Below are positions 11,947-23,819 of a stretch of 64,000 nt of DNA, in pieces. A program made the translations under genes and the position numbers. The notes beneath the pieces are model-generated. The model was not told the DNA's origin and did not search any database. It saw only the letters and a list, made by a program, of their open reading frames with translations. The DNA is from Gordionus sp. m RMFG-2023 (lineage: Eukaryota; Nematomorpha; Gordioida; Chordodea; Parachordodidae), in assembly GCF_954871325.1 (NCBI RefSeq), contig NC_088775.1, positions 75,617,561 to 75,681,560 of the forward strand. Direction: 5' to 3'. The first letter of the stretch is position 1; each line of letters opens with the position of its first letter.

Positions 11947-14640
11947 TTATTTAGATATACGCTTGATTGAATCGGCAGCTTCAACATGGGCATCATAATG
12001 TTGTTTTGGGGGGATTTTTGTAGGTGAAGGAAGATCAAAACTTTGACAGCATAAACCATGATCAAGAAAAACGTTTTCGATGTCCATTAAAGCCATGTTT
12101 ATTGCAATTACTTCTGAATATTGACGCAAATAATCTTCAATCATCATAAATCTGAACCTATTCCATAGATTTCAGGCTGACAAAAAATGCAGATAAAGGC
12201 AAAAGTACTCCGAAGTTGTGACGGCATTTGATATATTGATCCCTCTTCTAAGCATGATTCCCACTCTTTATCATCTGATAACAAATTTCTTTTAATAGCT
12301 GCCTCTTTAAAAGTACTCATTAAAATTCCATTAATAGTTTTTAAATAATCAAAACTTGTAGCCCCGCAAACATGAAGTAATAATAATCGAAGGAAGAATC
12401 GTTCACCAGAATTAGGATGAACGGAATACATTCTCGAAATTACATTTAATCGTTTTTTTCTTAGTGTCCAATGGTAATTTGTAAACACATAATGATAAGG
12501 TATTTCCCCATAAAGATATTGTCTAGCATTTAGATCTGTCTTATTTAACTCAAACCATGCCGTTAAAGTAGTATGTTTATTTTCTGATCTCAATAAAGCA
12601 TCTCTTTCATGTCCAGCAGTGAAATATACTGACTGTTGTAAAGGTAAATGAATTCCTAAGCGAATAACAGCGTGCGAGCGGTCATGCATATTATTTTCTA
12701 ATAATCTCCACATTGATTCACATGCACTCACATATCGCGCATTTAAATGTGATTTAATTTCGTCATGAATATTTATATTTGAAGCAACATTAATGTCAAC
12801 ATTAATACAGTCATAGCCCTTATAAATATACTTAAAGATATATTTTACCGATTTAATAGATGTACAAATTTCCACGTTAATATGAGCATTGAATTTTAAC
12901 ATTAGATATCGATTATATGGAATAACATAACGATTATTCGTAGGTTTACCGGAAAGAATTGTAATACCATTATCTCGCCTTTTATTATATGGATACCCAT
13001 CAATATTTGGTCTTGTTTCCATTTGAAAATCCTTCGGAAATTTTTTGGTACATATGCCATTTTCCATGCAAGGCGATTTGGGGTTAAATATCCCGCAAGG
13101 ACCATGTATCATAAAATGGGTAACAATCTGAAAAAGTTTAGGATCGAGAATTTTATCTGGCATTTCGGCACAAACAAATTTATCTATAGCTTGAGATGTT
13201 TCAATTTTGCTATCATCGTTTAAAATAATAAGTATATGGGCATGAGGCAAACCTCTTTTTTGGAACTCGATTGTATATATAAAAGCCATAGATTTACCAA
13301 ATAAATTTTTTTTATTTATATCGAACAATAATTCATTTAATTTCAATTTAAAAACACGGGCTATTAAATCTGGTCTATCTGTAGGACTTTGCCCGGGAAA
13401 TAGATTTTCCTTAATTTCACGCCAATTAGGATTGCATGTAAAAGTAATAAACAAATCAGGTTTGCCAAATTTGAGCACAATGGCCATTGCATCGTGATAG
13501 CGTTCTCGCATATTTCTTTGAGAACCTTGAAAAGATGATGGTAATATTACTGCTTTGCCGGGAATTATATTGTTTGACTTTGTTTCCAAGTAGTCCATTA
13601 ATCCAGAATATTCATCTACTCGTAATTTTGGCTGATTTTGTCTAATAAAATTTAAATTATTCGCCTCGACCTGTAAATAGGAATCAACAATATATTGTTG
13701 TGATAATTTCCCAGCAAAAAGGATTGGGTTGAATTCATTTTCACGAATTGCTAATCTAAATATTTTAAACTGTAGTAGTGAGATATTTGCCCTTGTACGC
13801 CCTGTATCTTCACCCTTTAAATCTGGTTTCCAACCAGGGTCACCAAAAGGAAATAATAGAGGATATACCATTGGATCAAGATTAGGGCTTAATATATTTA
13901 TATTTATCAGATCACTACCATCAACTCGAGGATAGACCTTGATATCCCGTTTAAATGGGGGTTCACCATCATCATCATAGCTACTTCATCTATATTAGGA
14001 ATGTTATATCTTCGCTTGTCACTTGAGCGATCTGCACGAAAAATCAATTGATTTTTTGAACTGGACGATTTTCTTGAATAGCCCTATTATTTTCTTCTTT
14101 CTCAATTTCTCCCAAGGTTTTAAAACTAATAGAAAATGGGTTATTCTGTCTTATTAAAATATCTAATCTTTTTAAGAGATCCTCATTGCAACCAGAATTT
14201 TCTTTCATGTGTAACCTGCCATTAACAGCCTGGGTGGTCTCAAGGACATATAGTTGTGCAAATTTAGGAGGCATCCCAGTGGAAGGATATAAATGAGATG
14301 TTCGGTGATAAATTTGCCCATGAACTCTAAAACAATATGGGCCTGGGTTTAAACTATTAGAAATCTGTGCTCCCATGGATGCAAACGCAAGTGAACTATT
14401 ATAAGATCTTATACATTTCATAAAGTTTGAATGAAATTCATTGTTAGGATTAGATAAAAGGTCTTGTAAAAAAGGAATATATCGGATTGATGGTATCTTA
14501 ACTTTACCCTTATGACAGCAATTCTTAAATTTGCCATCTGTGGGTTTTTCCAATAAAAATTTTAGAGAATCGCAATAATCGCACTTAGTGTTAAGTAATC
14601 CACAATAATGTTCTTCTACTAATGATTGTTGTGCAGAAAT
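11947..14640 (-). pseudogene. Helitron Rep (HUH endonuclease) region with N-terminal zinc finger
   Basis: Upstream half of the Helitron protein. It starts with a Cys-rich zinc-finger-like segment (HYCGLL, CDYCDS and KNCCHKGKV motifs, 14610-14500), followed by the Helitron_like_N domain (VYPLLFPFGDPGW near 13865, LFITFTCNPNW near 13460). The HUH nuclease motif is RGLPHAHIL (near 13235, two His), and the catalytic tyrosine region is VKYIFKYIYKG (near 12840). It would nick and join DNA at the Helitron ends. The reading frame is broken at about 14040 and about 13980 and again between 12147 and 11870, so no intact protein is made. The long central stretch 13871-12144 (575 codons) is uninterrupted, suggesting a fairly recent loss. 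Confidence 0.92.
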
Positions 14641-14726
14641 ATTTATCTAAAATAAATAAAATAAATTTGAGGCCTGCTAAAAATTATACATATAATTTAA
14701 TATTTTTGTGATTATTCAGAGACCTG
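14641..14726. other. Helitron 5' leader
   Basis: Short AT-rich stretch upstream of the Rep region, with nothing further recognised. Confidence 0.4.
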
Positions 14727-15316
14727 CAGACCCGGTGTAATTGTAAAATCAATACCATCAAAAATCAATACGTTAATGATTTTTATAAATCTTTGATTCG
14801 ACATTTATATATGAATCACAAAATTTTATAAACTCAATCAATAAGGTCCATTTAATTTATTTGAATTCATAATATCATTTATAAAACTTTGAATCAACAA
14901 TTATATAGCACTTCACAAATTACAAATAATGAGTAAACAAATATAAAATATATAGGATATCAAGAATTGTAAAATAAATAAATTCCCTGATAAATTATAT
15001 AAAAGAATAGAAAATCATATTTATCATATTTATCATTTTAATATATTTAAAACTATTAAATCTATTTTAAATAAAATTTTTACAAATCGAAAATGGCCGC
15101 CAATATTTATAAAGCGATGAAAAAATATATAATAAATAAATATTTTATAATTTTAATGGTCGCCAATATATTTGAAGCGATGCAAACATCTTAAAAATCT
15201 ATACGGTATTGATTCTACAATAGCAATATATCACTACGGTATTGAATCTATAATGATATCAATACGGTATTGAAGTTACAATGGGTATTGATTTCACAAT
15301 CAATACACCGGCTCTG
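14727..15316. mobile_element. Non-autonomous DNA element with inverted ends, nested in the Helitron
   Basis: The left end reads CAGACCCGGTGTA and continues with TAAAATCAATACC. The right end, in reverse complement, reads CAGAGCCGGTGTATTG and continues with TGAAATCAATACC. This gives roughly 35-bp imperfect inverted repeats beginning CAG and ending CTG, about 590 bp apart, with no coding capacity inside. The interior holds short repeats of ACGGTATTGAA. CAG/CTG ends suggest a hAT-like MITE, but no 8-bp target duplication is evident. Confidence 0.5.
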
Positions 15317-15609
15317 ATGTAAACATATGCCAGGCTTATAATAATTTTTTCTAAAATATTCCATGGGTAATTACGATTATGTAGCACATACTTATTTTAT
15401 CTTATATTTTGCCCGTCAAGATGATAGTGAAATAAGAATTTTCTTTTTTATTAGTTGATGAAATATATTTTTTATTGTGGACATAAATTAAAATTAATAA
15501 ACATATACTTCATAAATAAATAATAAATTTTGAATAACCCCTGATGATGGATAAATCAAAAATTTTCTTATCTATCTTATGAGATGTGATTCAGAAATTT
15601 ATATTTATT

Positions 15610-16262
15610 AAAATATTTGTTATACATAAATTAAAATTTTTAACTTGGTTTGTTTTTATTGATTTGGGTAGATTAAGATTTTGGTGAATAGTAGATTTTG
15701 GTAGTGTCTAATTTAAAAAAATTTATTTGTTAACATAAATTAAAATTTTTAACTTTGTTTGTTTTTATTGATTTGGGTAGATTAAGATTCTGTTGAATGG
15801 CACATTTCGACAATATGATCCGTGGAATCTAATTTAAATAAATTTATTTTTTAACATAAATTAAAATTTTTAACTTCGTTTGTTTTTATTGATTTGGGTA
15901 GATTACGATTCTGTTGAATGAATGGTACATTTTGGTCATATGATTCGTGGAATTTAATTTAAAAAAATTAATTTATTAAGATAAATTAAAATTTTTAACT
16001 TGGTTTATTTTGATTGATTTTGGTAGATTAAGATTCTGCTTAATGGTACATTTCGGTAATATATATCGTGGAATCTAATTTAAAAAAAATCTATTTGATA
16101 ACATAAATTAAATTTTTTAACTTCGTTTGTTTTTATTGATTTGGGTAGATTAAGAGTCCGTTGAATGGCAATTTCGGCAATATGATCCATGGAATCTAAT
16201 TTAAATAAATTTATTTATTGTCATAAATTAAAATTTTTAACTTGATTTGTTTTTATTGATAT
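15610..16262 (+). repeat. Diverged tandem repeat, unit about 120 bp
   Basis: Five to six consecutive copies of a unit containing TAAAATTTTTAACTT, TTGTTTTTATTGATTTGGG, TAGATTAAGATTCTG and GTGGAATCTAATTTAAA. Copies differ by several substitutions and small indels, so this array is older than the 163-bp one. No coding potential. Confidence 0.8.
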
Positions 16263-16301
16263 AGGATCACTGAAAAAATTATACTTAGATATTACACCAA
16301 A

Positions 16302-17480
16302 GGTATCTTGTGTAGGAATCTAAAAAAAATAATAAAATAGATTTTAATGGCCCACAGTAATGTTCAACTTGTTCTTATGATTTTCAGTATCTTCAAGATG
16401 ATTGGATGTTGAAGCAAATTGTTTATTTCCAGTATCTTCAAGATGGTTGGATGTTGTAGGAATAAGACTTTGTTCGTTCCTTTTCTTGATACGACAGTGC
16501 CTGTCTCTTTCTAGCTTTCTCCTTATGTTGATTTATTATTAAAATTTAAAAATATAAGAATTACTCAATTTTATAAAAATAAGTTTAGTTTAAAATATTT
16601 ATTATTGTGGACATAAAATAAAATTACTAAATATATACTTCATAAACTTATTTATAAAAATATGGAAAATATTAGAATAGCTCCTCACCTAATAAATATA
16701 TATTTCGGAATCACATCTTAAAAATATAAAATTTAATCTTGTTGAAGCAATAATGCCTTCTTTAGATTTTGGTAGTATGAAACGTTCCATTGTTTGGTTT
16801 TGTTGAATGGTATCTTGTGTAGGAATCTAAAAAAAAATAATAAAATAGATTTTAATGGCCCACAGTATTTTTAATTTTTGGAAGGCAATTATAATAATTC
16901 CTCTATCTGCTGAAACTTATCAGCAATATAAGATTTGCAATCTAATGTTCAACTTGTTCTTGATTTTCAGTATCTTCAAGATGATTGGATGTTGAAGCAA
17001 ATTGTTTATTTCCAGTATCTTCAAGATGGTTGGATGTTGTAGGAATAAGACTTTGTTCGTTCCTTTTCTTGATACGACAGTGCCTGTCTCTTTCTAGCTT
17101 TCTCCTTATGTTGATTTATTATTAAAATTTAAAAATATAAGAATTACTCAATTTTATAAAAATAAGTTTAGTTTAAAATATTTATTATTGTGGACATAAA
17201 ATAAAATTACTAAATACTTCATAAACATATTTATAAAAAATAATGGAAAATATTAGAATAGCCCCTCACCTAATAAATATATATTTCGGAATCACATCTT
17301 AAAAATATAAAATTTACTCTTGTTGAAGCAATAATGCCTTCTTTAAATTTTGGTAGTATGAAACGTTCCATTGTTTGGTTTTGTTGAATGGTATCTTGTG
17401 TAGGAATCTAAAAAAAAATAATAAAATAGATTTTAATGGCCCACAGTAATGTTCAACTTGTTCTTGATTTTCAGTATCTT
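16302..17480 (+). repeat. Large tandem duplication, unit about 510-580 bp
   Basis: The phrase TATCTTGTGTAGGAATCTAA occurs at about 16304, 16811 and 17392, and the sequence following each is nearly identical. This gives two full copies plus a partial third. The second copy carries about 73 extra bases (near 16868-16940). The high identity indicates recent duplication inside the Helitron 5' half. No coding capacity. Confidence 0.8.
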
Positions 17481-18356
17481 CAAGATTAAGATGTGTAAAT
17501 TGAAAGTATATGGTTTTGCTCGATGTGGTGTCTGTTAAAAAATATAATTATTTACTGATGATTGAAGGTTTTGCTCGATGTTGTGTCTGTTAAAAAAAAT
17601 ATCAATTATTGTAATTATTATATTATTATATGTTTTGTAATTGTTTTTTGTATTGAAATTCTTTTTTTGAAAATGGCGGTTCGATTTGGTTTATGAATGC
17701 ATGTTTGATATGTTTAAGCTATGATGATTTTTATTGAATATATATATTATAGATTTGAATTCCTTAGCTCTTGTAGGATTATCTGCAAACATTTTTTTCA
17801 TACTAATGTTCCTTCCTACCTATTGCCTCAAAATACTTCTGAAATGCTTTCCATGATTTATAGGAGATTAAATCCATTTTGCTAATATGATCTAAATTGG
17901 CTTAAAATTGCTATGATAGATAGATAGATAAATTATATATATATAGAAAGAACAATATATTTGACATCAATTAAGACAAAATATTTACATTTCAACTTAG
18001 AAATATAATGCTATTTAAAATAAAATATAATATTATAGATGGCGCTAAATATCATGGAGATTAAAACTACAATTTAACATAACTTAAATACTTCCGAATT
18101 TGTTAATATTAATTAAATATTATTAAGAATCACTCCCTATTTAAGTAGGACAAACGTCCAATAATTAATAAAGAAGTTGAATATTACATAATATATTAAC
18201 AAAATTATAATTGACTATTATCAGGTAAAATAATTGACTATATAATGTCACAGTTGTGACTGTGACTGCTATAATCATTTTGATTGGACAAATAATATTT
18301 AAAAGAAAACTATTGGCTAAATTTGATTGACATTTTTTGAGGATTATATATATAGA
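17481..18356. other. Helitron 5' terminal region, non-coding
   Basis: AT-rich sequence with two copies of GGTTTTGCTCGATGT (near 17512 and 17568) and a GTCACAGTTGTGAC palindrome near 18247. No gene is seen. The proposed Helitron 5' end (TC on minus) is at 18356. Confidence 0.4.
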
Positions 18357-18360
18357 TATC

Positions 18361-20385
18361 CAGGGTTGGGCAGTATCGCGGATTTTGGAAAGTATCTTGT
18401 ATTCAGTATCTAAGATACATATTATTTAAAAGTATTTGTATCTTAACCAACTTTGTATTCAAAAAGATACAGATACTTTAAAAAAAATTTATATTGTTTA
18501 ATTTAAATAGTATTAAAATTTAAAATGATATTGTTTTAAGATTTAAATAAAAAATTTAATCAAAATTTAGATATTTTAAGATAATTTTTGATATAGTTGG
18601 TCGCTGTCTATTTTAAAATTATGGAAGAAGAAAATAGAAAAATATGTTTATCTTCATCTTCAGATGATTCTTCAACCGAAAATTATAACAATAACTAAGA
18701 ATACTTAATGGCAAATTTTTTGAAGTACTTCAAAATGATCATAATAAAGAAATTCATCGTGACTTTGGTATTGACGAAAAAGTTATAGCAACTGTTACAG
18801 ATAACGGCTCTAACTTTAAGAAAGCTTTCAAGGAGTTTAGATATTCTATGGAAGTTGTAGAGAATGACTTTGACATCAATGATGATGAATGTATAGAATT
18901 CTAAATCATTGAAAGTATTATTTAATACTTCTTTAAAATTTATTATGATATTGTAAATTTAGTAAAAATTTTTATTCAAATAAAATTATTTATTTGTTTA
19001 TTTAAGGGTTTAGAGAAGCCTCAATAACATTGCCTCAACACATTCGTTGTTTGTGCCATACGATAAGTCTAATTGCTACAACAGATGTCAAGAGCTATTA
19101 AGGATTCTCCTAACATTTCTAAAATTCATCATCCTGCAATAGCTAAATGTACTAAGCTATGGAATGCAAATAATAGGCCTAAAACTGCAAAACTTATCAA
19201 AGCAGTTTTAGGAAAACAATTAGTTACACCTTGTTGCACTAGATGGAATAGTTTGTATGATAGTCTTCATAGTTTATTAAAATTTAAAGGCGAACTTCCT
19301 AAATTATGTCAAAAATTAGAATTTCCTAAATTAAGAGATATTGAAATTCAATATTTAGAAGAATATTGCAATATAATGGCCCCATTGACTATAGCGATTG
19401 ACAAAATACAAAGTGAAATCAACTGCTATTATGGAGAATCAGCTCAAATTTTAAATGTCGTTAAAAAAAATTACAAATTTAATTCAAACCAATCTACAAT
19501 TTTGCAAACCATTAGCTGTTGCCATAGAAAATTATTTAAATAAACGATTTAAAAATATATATGATTTTGATAACAATTTTAAAAGTGCATTTTTGGCAAC
19601 TATTTCTCATCCCTATTTTAAAAATCGTTGGATTGATGGTGAAAAAGAAAAAAAATACCTTCAGGATTTGTTATTACATGAAATTTTAATTGTTTTTAAA
19701 AATAATATTGAAATTAATACTTCAACAAAATCTTCAATTGATGAAGATGATGATTACTTTTGCCTTAAAAGTACCACATCCAATTCTAATAATTCAATGA
19801 ATGATATTGAAATAGAGGTCCTAAATTATATGAAAGATGACAGGCGGAGTATAAATATGTTAAATAGTTATAAATATATAAAAGAATATTTATTAAATAT
19901 AACACAGTATTACCCTCCTTAGCCCCCGTTGAAAGATTATTTAGCCTTGCTAATATGGTTAATAGACCAAGTCGTCAAAGATTGAACGATAAATCATTTG
20001 AAAAATTAATTATATTCAAAAATAATGCTGATATATGATGCTGATTTATTATTATTTACTAATTATATAATTATTAAATGGAATATCGCATTATCTTTTA
20101 TAATAAATTTGTTATTTTCTACAATTTATTTTAAATATTTTTTTATAAATTTATACTACAGATAATAAAATAAAGCTTTATACATTTTGATTTTGACTAT
20201 TTAATGTTTTTTAAAAAAGTATCTTGTATCTTAGATACTTTTTTTTAAAAATACAAGTATCTTGTATCTTATATCTTATTGAAATTTTTCTAAAGTATCT
20301 AGTATCTTGTATCTTAAATACAATATTTTATAAAGTATCTGTATCTGTATCCGAATATAATTTTCTGAAAATTTGCCCAACCCTG
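18361..20385 (+). mobile_element. hAT DNA transposon with TIRs and target duplication
   Basis: The element begins CAGGGTTGGGCA and ends TGCCCAACCCTG, 12-bp inverted repeats of hAT type. It is flanked by TAGATATC (18353-18360) and TATATATC (20386-20393), an 8-bp target duplication with one mismatch. Subterminal regions are dense in GTATCTTGTATCTT-like motifs on both sides. Inside is a decayed transposase on the plus strand. Length is 2.0 kb. It sits directly against the proposed Helitron 5' end and about 130 bp from the start codon of the Bcl-2 family gene. Confidence 0.9.
18620..20035 (+). pseudogene. hAT transposase remnant
   Basis: Plus-strand fragments of a hAT transposase. They include a catalytic-core piece with TVTDNGSNFKKAF (near 18793), the LPQHIRCLCHTISLIA segment (near 19029) typical of hAT transposases, a WNSLYDSL segment (near 19243) and a C-terminal dimerisation motif APVERLFSLANMV (near 19925). 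The frame changes several times: there is a stop after 18900, an overlap with shift near 19455-19540 and another shift near 19920. It cannot encode a functional enzyme. The family assignment rests on the dimerisation motif plus the TIRs. Confidence 0.85.
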
Positions 20386-20515
20386 TATATATCATTGAGT
20401 GGATTATTAAAATGCAATTCAATTGAAAAAGAAATTTCGATCAATTGACGCTATCGTGAATTATCATGTGTTCCAAAATCAAAATTATGAAAAGTTAAAA
20501 AATTTTAGCGTTTGA

Positions 20516-20742
20516 ATGGAGCATAAATACAAAAACAACTCCAGTCAAACTAATTATGATAGTAATATACTATCGATTGATCCTAAAAGAATGAGCCAAA
20601 CTTCGATGAGAATATTTGAGAATCCCCTAGAGATTATTTTTGCTCAAAATGATATAATTGAAGAGAGTGCCCAATTATTCCAAAATTTTTTAAGAGAAGA
20701 AATCATTAGAGCTGGTCATTTACAACAAAATATTATTCTAAA
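20516..20742 (+). CDS. Bcl-2 family gene, exon 1
   Basis: Start codon ATG at 20516. The exon ends in phase 2 before a GTAAAA donor. It encodes the N-terminal tail and the helix-1-like segment with RAGHL, comparable with RAGIG in BOK. Confidence 0.7.
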
Positions 20743-21566
20743 GTAAAATTTTTTGAAATCACAGTCATCTAATATTATGAATTTACAGTTTACCAATTCA
20801 AAATGCATTTAAAGATCCTATTTGGATAAAATATGGTAATGATTTAAGACAAATTGCAGATGCATTTTCAAACACAAAAGAAAGGGAACAGATTTACAAT
20901 AAAGCAAACCAAGTTATTTTATTCCAAACCAATTTGTTTGATTAAAATACAATATAAAATTATAATGTCTATTTTATTTATATTAGTATAAATACTTTAA
21001 TGTATGTAATTTTGATTAAATTAGCATAAATATAAATTGATTATTTAATATGAGATTTATATTAATATTTACTATTTAATTAATAGGTTTCATTGTGTAC
21101 ACTAACCTTGGAACATTTTATGGATCTCCTTACAGAAATATTTTGTTTTTTTCCAGCTCAATTCAATATCACAAATGAACTCAGAATAGTAATTCTCTTT
21201 CTTTTTTCCAGTGATCTCATTATAAGGACTATCAAAAATAAATCCATGTTAACATTACAATTATTTAATTCTTTGACATACAACCAAAATGATACAATAT
21301 TACCTTTGTTCCAATGGACTGTAGAATATATCAAACATAAATTAAGTGCATGGGTACAATCAAGAGGTGGCTGGAAATCTATATTGGACAAAAATAATCA
21401 TAATAATTATGATAATAGATTATCTTATAATATTGAACCAAAAAATGAACAAAGTCCTTTTTTTTCTGGTCCTAAATTACCAATATTATTTTCATTTTCT
21501 TTAGGAATCTCATTAGGTATATTAATAGCATTGCATTTACTCAGACAAAAAGCTCAAAAGTTATAA
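20516..21566 (+). CDS. Bcl-2 family apoptosis regulator (BAK/BAX/BOK-like)
   Basis: Three exons join in phase (20516-20742, 20789-20912, 21087-21566) to encode about 276 residues. The start is an ATG and the introns are 46 and 174 nt with GT...AG ends. An N-terminal helix DIIEESAQLFQNFLREEI (about 46-63) resembles helix 1 of BOK and BAK. The BH3 motif is LRQIADAF (95-102), fitting L-x3-A-D. The BH1 region is NITNELRIVILFLFSSDLI (144-162), aligning with NWGRVVALF of BAX. BH2 is WVQSRGGWKSIL (206-217), very like BAK WIAQRGGW. The C-terminus is a hydrophobic anchor LFSFSLGISLGILIALHLL (about 251-269) before a basic tail, predicting insertion in the mitochondrial outer membrane. BH1 lacks the usual Trp-Gly (NELR instead of NWGR). 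An effector-like role is likely, but pro- versus anti-survival function cannot be decided from sequence alone. The promoter side is occupied by transposons. Confidence 0.8.
20789..20912 (+). CDS. Bcl-2 family gene, exon 2 (BH3)
   Basis: Follows an ATTTACAG acceptor. The 124 nt complete the split codon and encode IKYGNDLRQIADAFSN, the BH3 segment. The exon ends before a GTTATT donor in phase 0. Confidence 0.7.
21087..21566 (+). CDS. Bcl-2 family gene, exon 3 (BH1, BH2, membrane anchor)
   Basis: Follows a TTAATAG acceptor in phase 0. It encodes TLEHFMDLLTEIF (helix 4-like), BH1, BH2 and the C-terminal anchor, and stops with TAA at 21564-21566. Confidence 0.75.
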   Translation, partial: VSLCTLTLEHFMDLLTEIFCFFPAQFNITNELRIVILFLFSSDLIIRTIKNKSMLTLQLFNSLTYNQNDTILPLFQWTVEYIKHKLSAWVQSRGGWKSILDKNNHNNYDNRLSYNIEPKNEQSPFFSGPKLPILFSFSLGISLGILIALHLLRQKAQKL

Positions 21567-22765
21567 AATCAGTATAATGTTTGTAATTTTACCACAATCT
21601 ATATTTATATACTCCATATGCAATTTTTTTTATGTCAAATTTTTATAATGAGCATATTTTCTATTTTGATTGTGATTTTTGTGATATTCATAAAGATTAC
21701 CCCTTTTTAAATATAGTAATGGGTGCCCAACAGATTGGCTAAATGTCATATGCCCTTTACCTAGAAAAATTAAAACAATTTTTAAAATAATTATCAATTA
21801 CAATATAGTATTACTCAATTTTCATACCTACAATATCCCTTAATAATGTAAATTTTGAAATTGTTTGCTTAAAAAAAGAGTTATAAAATTGTTAGCTGAA
21901 AAAGAAGTTATTTTTTAAAATTAGAAAATAAAAATTCAATGAAAAATAATATTTGAGCCTGCTGAGATTGGAAAGCTAGTGATGACACTTCAATTAATAG
22001 TATGAAATTATTCTTTTAACCATAAAGATATAAATAATATTGAAAATAATATTAGCAAATCAATTACTTGATTAATGGCAAGTCAAACATATACAAGATA
22101 TTATTTTTTTTAAACAATGAACAGAAGTAATAGAAAAATAATCACATTGGAGGATACCTACCTAACAAAGATGAAATGTAAGAGTATATTCCTTTACTGA
22201 CAAATAAGGAGACTTTATAGCTGTAAACTATTATATGAGGTAATAATATTTTTTTCTTTGTTAATTATTTATTATAAAATTTTTGCAAAGAATATGAATC
22301 TAAATTATTTGCCAATAAATATTTATAAGTTTTTTTTAAAGTATACATGCCCCCTCTAAGGAAAAATTATTCTATTGGTGCCCTTTAGATTATGTCTGCT
22401 ATCAATAATTATATTTCTAAAAAATATTGTACAAAACCTTATCATTATTTATATAAATAAATACGTTGTATGTAATTTTTTTAAAAAAATTCTATAATTC
22501 ATATATTTTTTTTAATACTTTTTAATTCAACAAGAAATATAAAGTAATTATGGAGAAAAGAATAAAATATCAAAAGCAAAAAAGTTTATCACGTTGCTTT
22601 CGTTTTATTTTATTATTTAAAAATACGTTCTTGAACATAATATAATTCTGATTTTCTGTAGACTAATTATTTGTCCTAAATCTTTATTGTATAAAAAAAA
22701 ATTTGCATTAAAAAATTGTTGGTTCGCATCTATAAAGTGCTACATCATCATCAAAATTTGTGGCA
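21567..22765. other. Intergenic AT-rich spacer
   Basis: No gene recognised. A possible polyadenylation signal AATAAA for the Bcl-2 family gene lies near 21927. The rest is low-complexity A/T sequence. Confidence 0.4.
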
Positions 22766-23760
22766 TCACTTTTCATCATTCAGTTTGGTATCTTCAGCAA
22801 ATAATCCTGAAAATTGATGCGTTTTAGGGGTTTTATACCTTTTTTCTTTTTTTGATGAATCGAATAATTTGTTGTCTTTGGGTGAATGTTGTATTGTGCT
22901 TTCTAGCGCCTTTTTTATGGTATTTTGTTTGATATTTTTATTATTATGAAGATTGTTATAAAATAATTTTTTACTATTATTAATGGAGTAGAGGGATATT
23001 TATAAGATCATTACGAATTATTATAGTATTTTAATTTGATCTTATTTTGAGATAAACAAATAAATCTTTAATACTAAAAAAAATAATTATGAATTAAGTA
23101 AGAAAACTTAAAATAATTTAATAACATTTTTTGAGCCTGAATTGCTCTTCGAATATATTATTTTTTCTAATTATTTACGTATACTAATCAACGCAAAAAC
23201 CGATGTTTTACCTTTTCCTGATGATCATTGTTTACTAAAGAACTGTACGGCAAATCCATTATGGAATAGGCGCTTTGATTAGCCAAAGACGGCTCTATCA
23301 TCCTTTGCATAGTCAATTTATCTTTTAACCGTTTTTTAAAAGATTTTTGATTCGAATCTCCCTTTTCCCAAAATATGACATCTGGACTTTTTCTGGACCC
23401 ATTACTTCCGTTTATTTTATCATTTTCGTAATGATTTTTGCCATTTGGAGAATCGTTTGCTCTTTTGGACGTGTTTATCACCATTTCTCTGTTTATAATG
23501 TCGTTGAATTCGGAATTAGTGTTATCTTTGATCAAAGATCGGTTTTTGAGAGCATTTAAATCTTTAGATGAATAAGCCATTTTTCTCGGCTTATTCAATT
23601 TGGCTGTAGGTAAATCATTATCGTTCTGTTTATTGTTGAAATTTAGGTTATTTTTAGTTAGAGTATCCTGAAACATCTTGTAACGTTTGTTATAGCTGTT
23701 TACCCTATTTTCCACTTCTAGCGATTTTGATGGTGAGATATCCGATGCAACGATTTCTTT
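22766..23760 (-). CDS. Unrecognised host-like gene, two probable 3' exons
   Basis: Two open minus-strand segments look like neighbouring exons. The first (23760-23212, 183 codons) follows an ATTAAAGCAG acceptor and ends before GTAAAA. It is hydrophilic and Asn/Lys/Ser rich, with segments such as KRYKMFQDTLTKN, RKSPDVIFWEKGD and SAYSIMDLPYSSLV. The second (about 22976-22766) follows a TAATAATAG acceptor and encodes QNTIKKALESTIQHSP, KRYKTPKTHQFSGLFAED and a TGA stop. The simple donor and acceptor phases I tried do not match perfectly, so the exact junction or an extra exon is uncertain. No known domain is recognised. The charged, disordered composition suggests a nuclear or scaffold protein, but that is only inference. 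Confidence 0.5.
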
Positions 23761-23819
23761 CTGCTTTAATAAGAATTTATTTGATAAAAAAAAATGGAGA
23801 TTAAGAAATGTTATCATAA

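Larger units (their letters stand above)
5540..18356 (-). mobile_element. Large Helitron (rolling-circle transposon) with internal satellite array
   Basis: On the minus strand the 3' end shows the canonical Helitron terminus. A 7-bp hairpin (CCCGTCA, short A/T loop, TGACAGG with one G-U pair; plus-strand about 5551-5568) is followed about 10 nt later by CTAG (5543-5540), and the flanking base is T. The 5' end is proposed at 18356, where the minus strand begins TCTATATATATAATCC; the plus-strand flanks are A (5539) and T (18357), as expected for insertion between A and T. Between the ends lie a Rep/helicase coding block (14640-10652) and a 163-bp tandem array (about 6100-10497). Total length is about 12.8 kb. 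The transposase is broken, so the copy looks dead. The 3' end is well supported; the 5' end is an inference from terminal motifs. Confidence 0.7.

Noticed and set aside
21158-21391. Minus-strand 77-codon frame
   Set aside because: Antisense shadow of Bcl-2 family exon 3.
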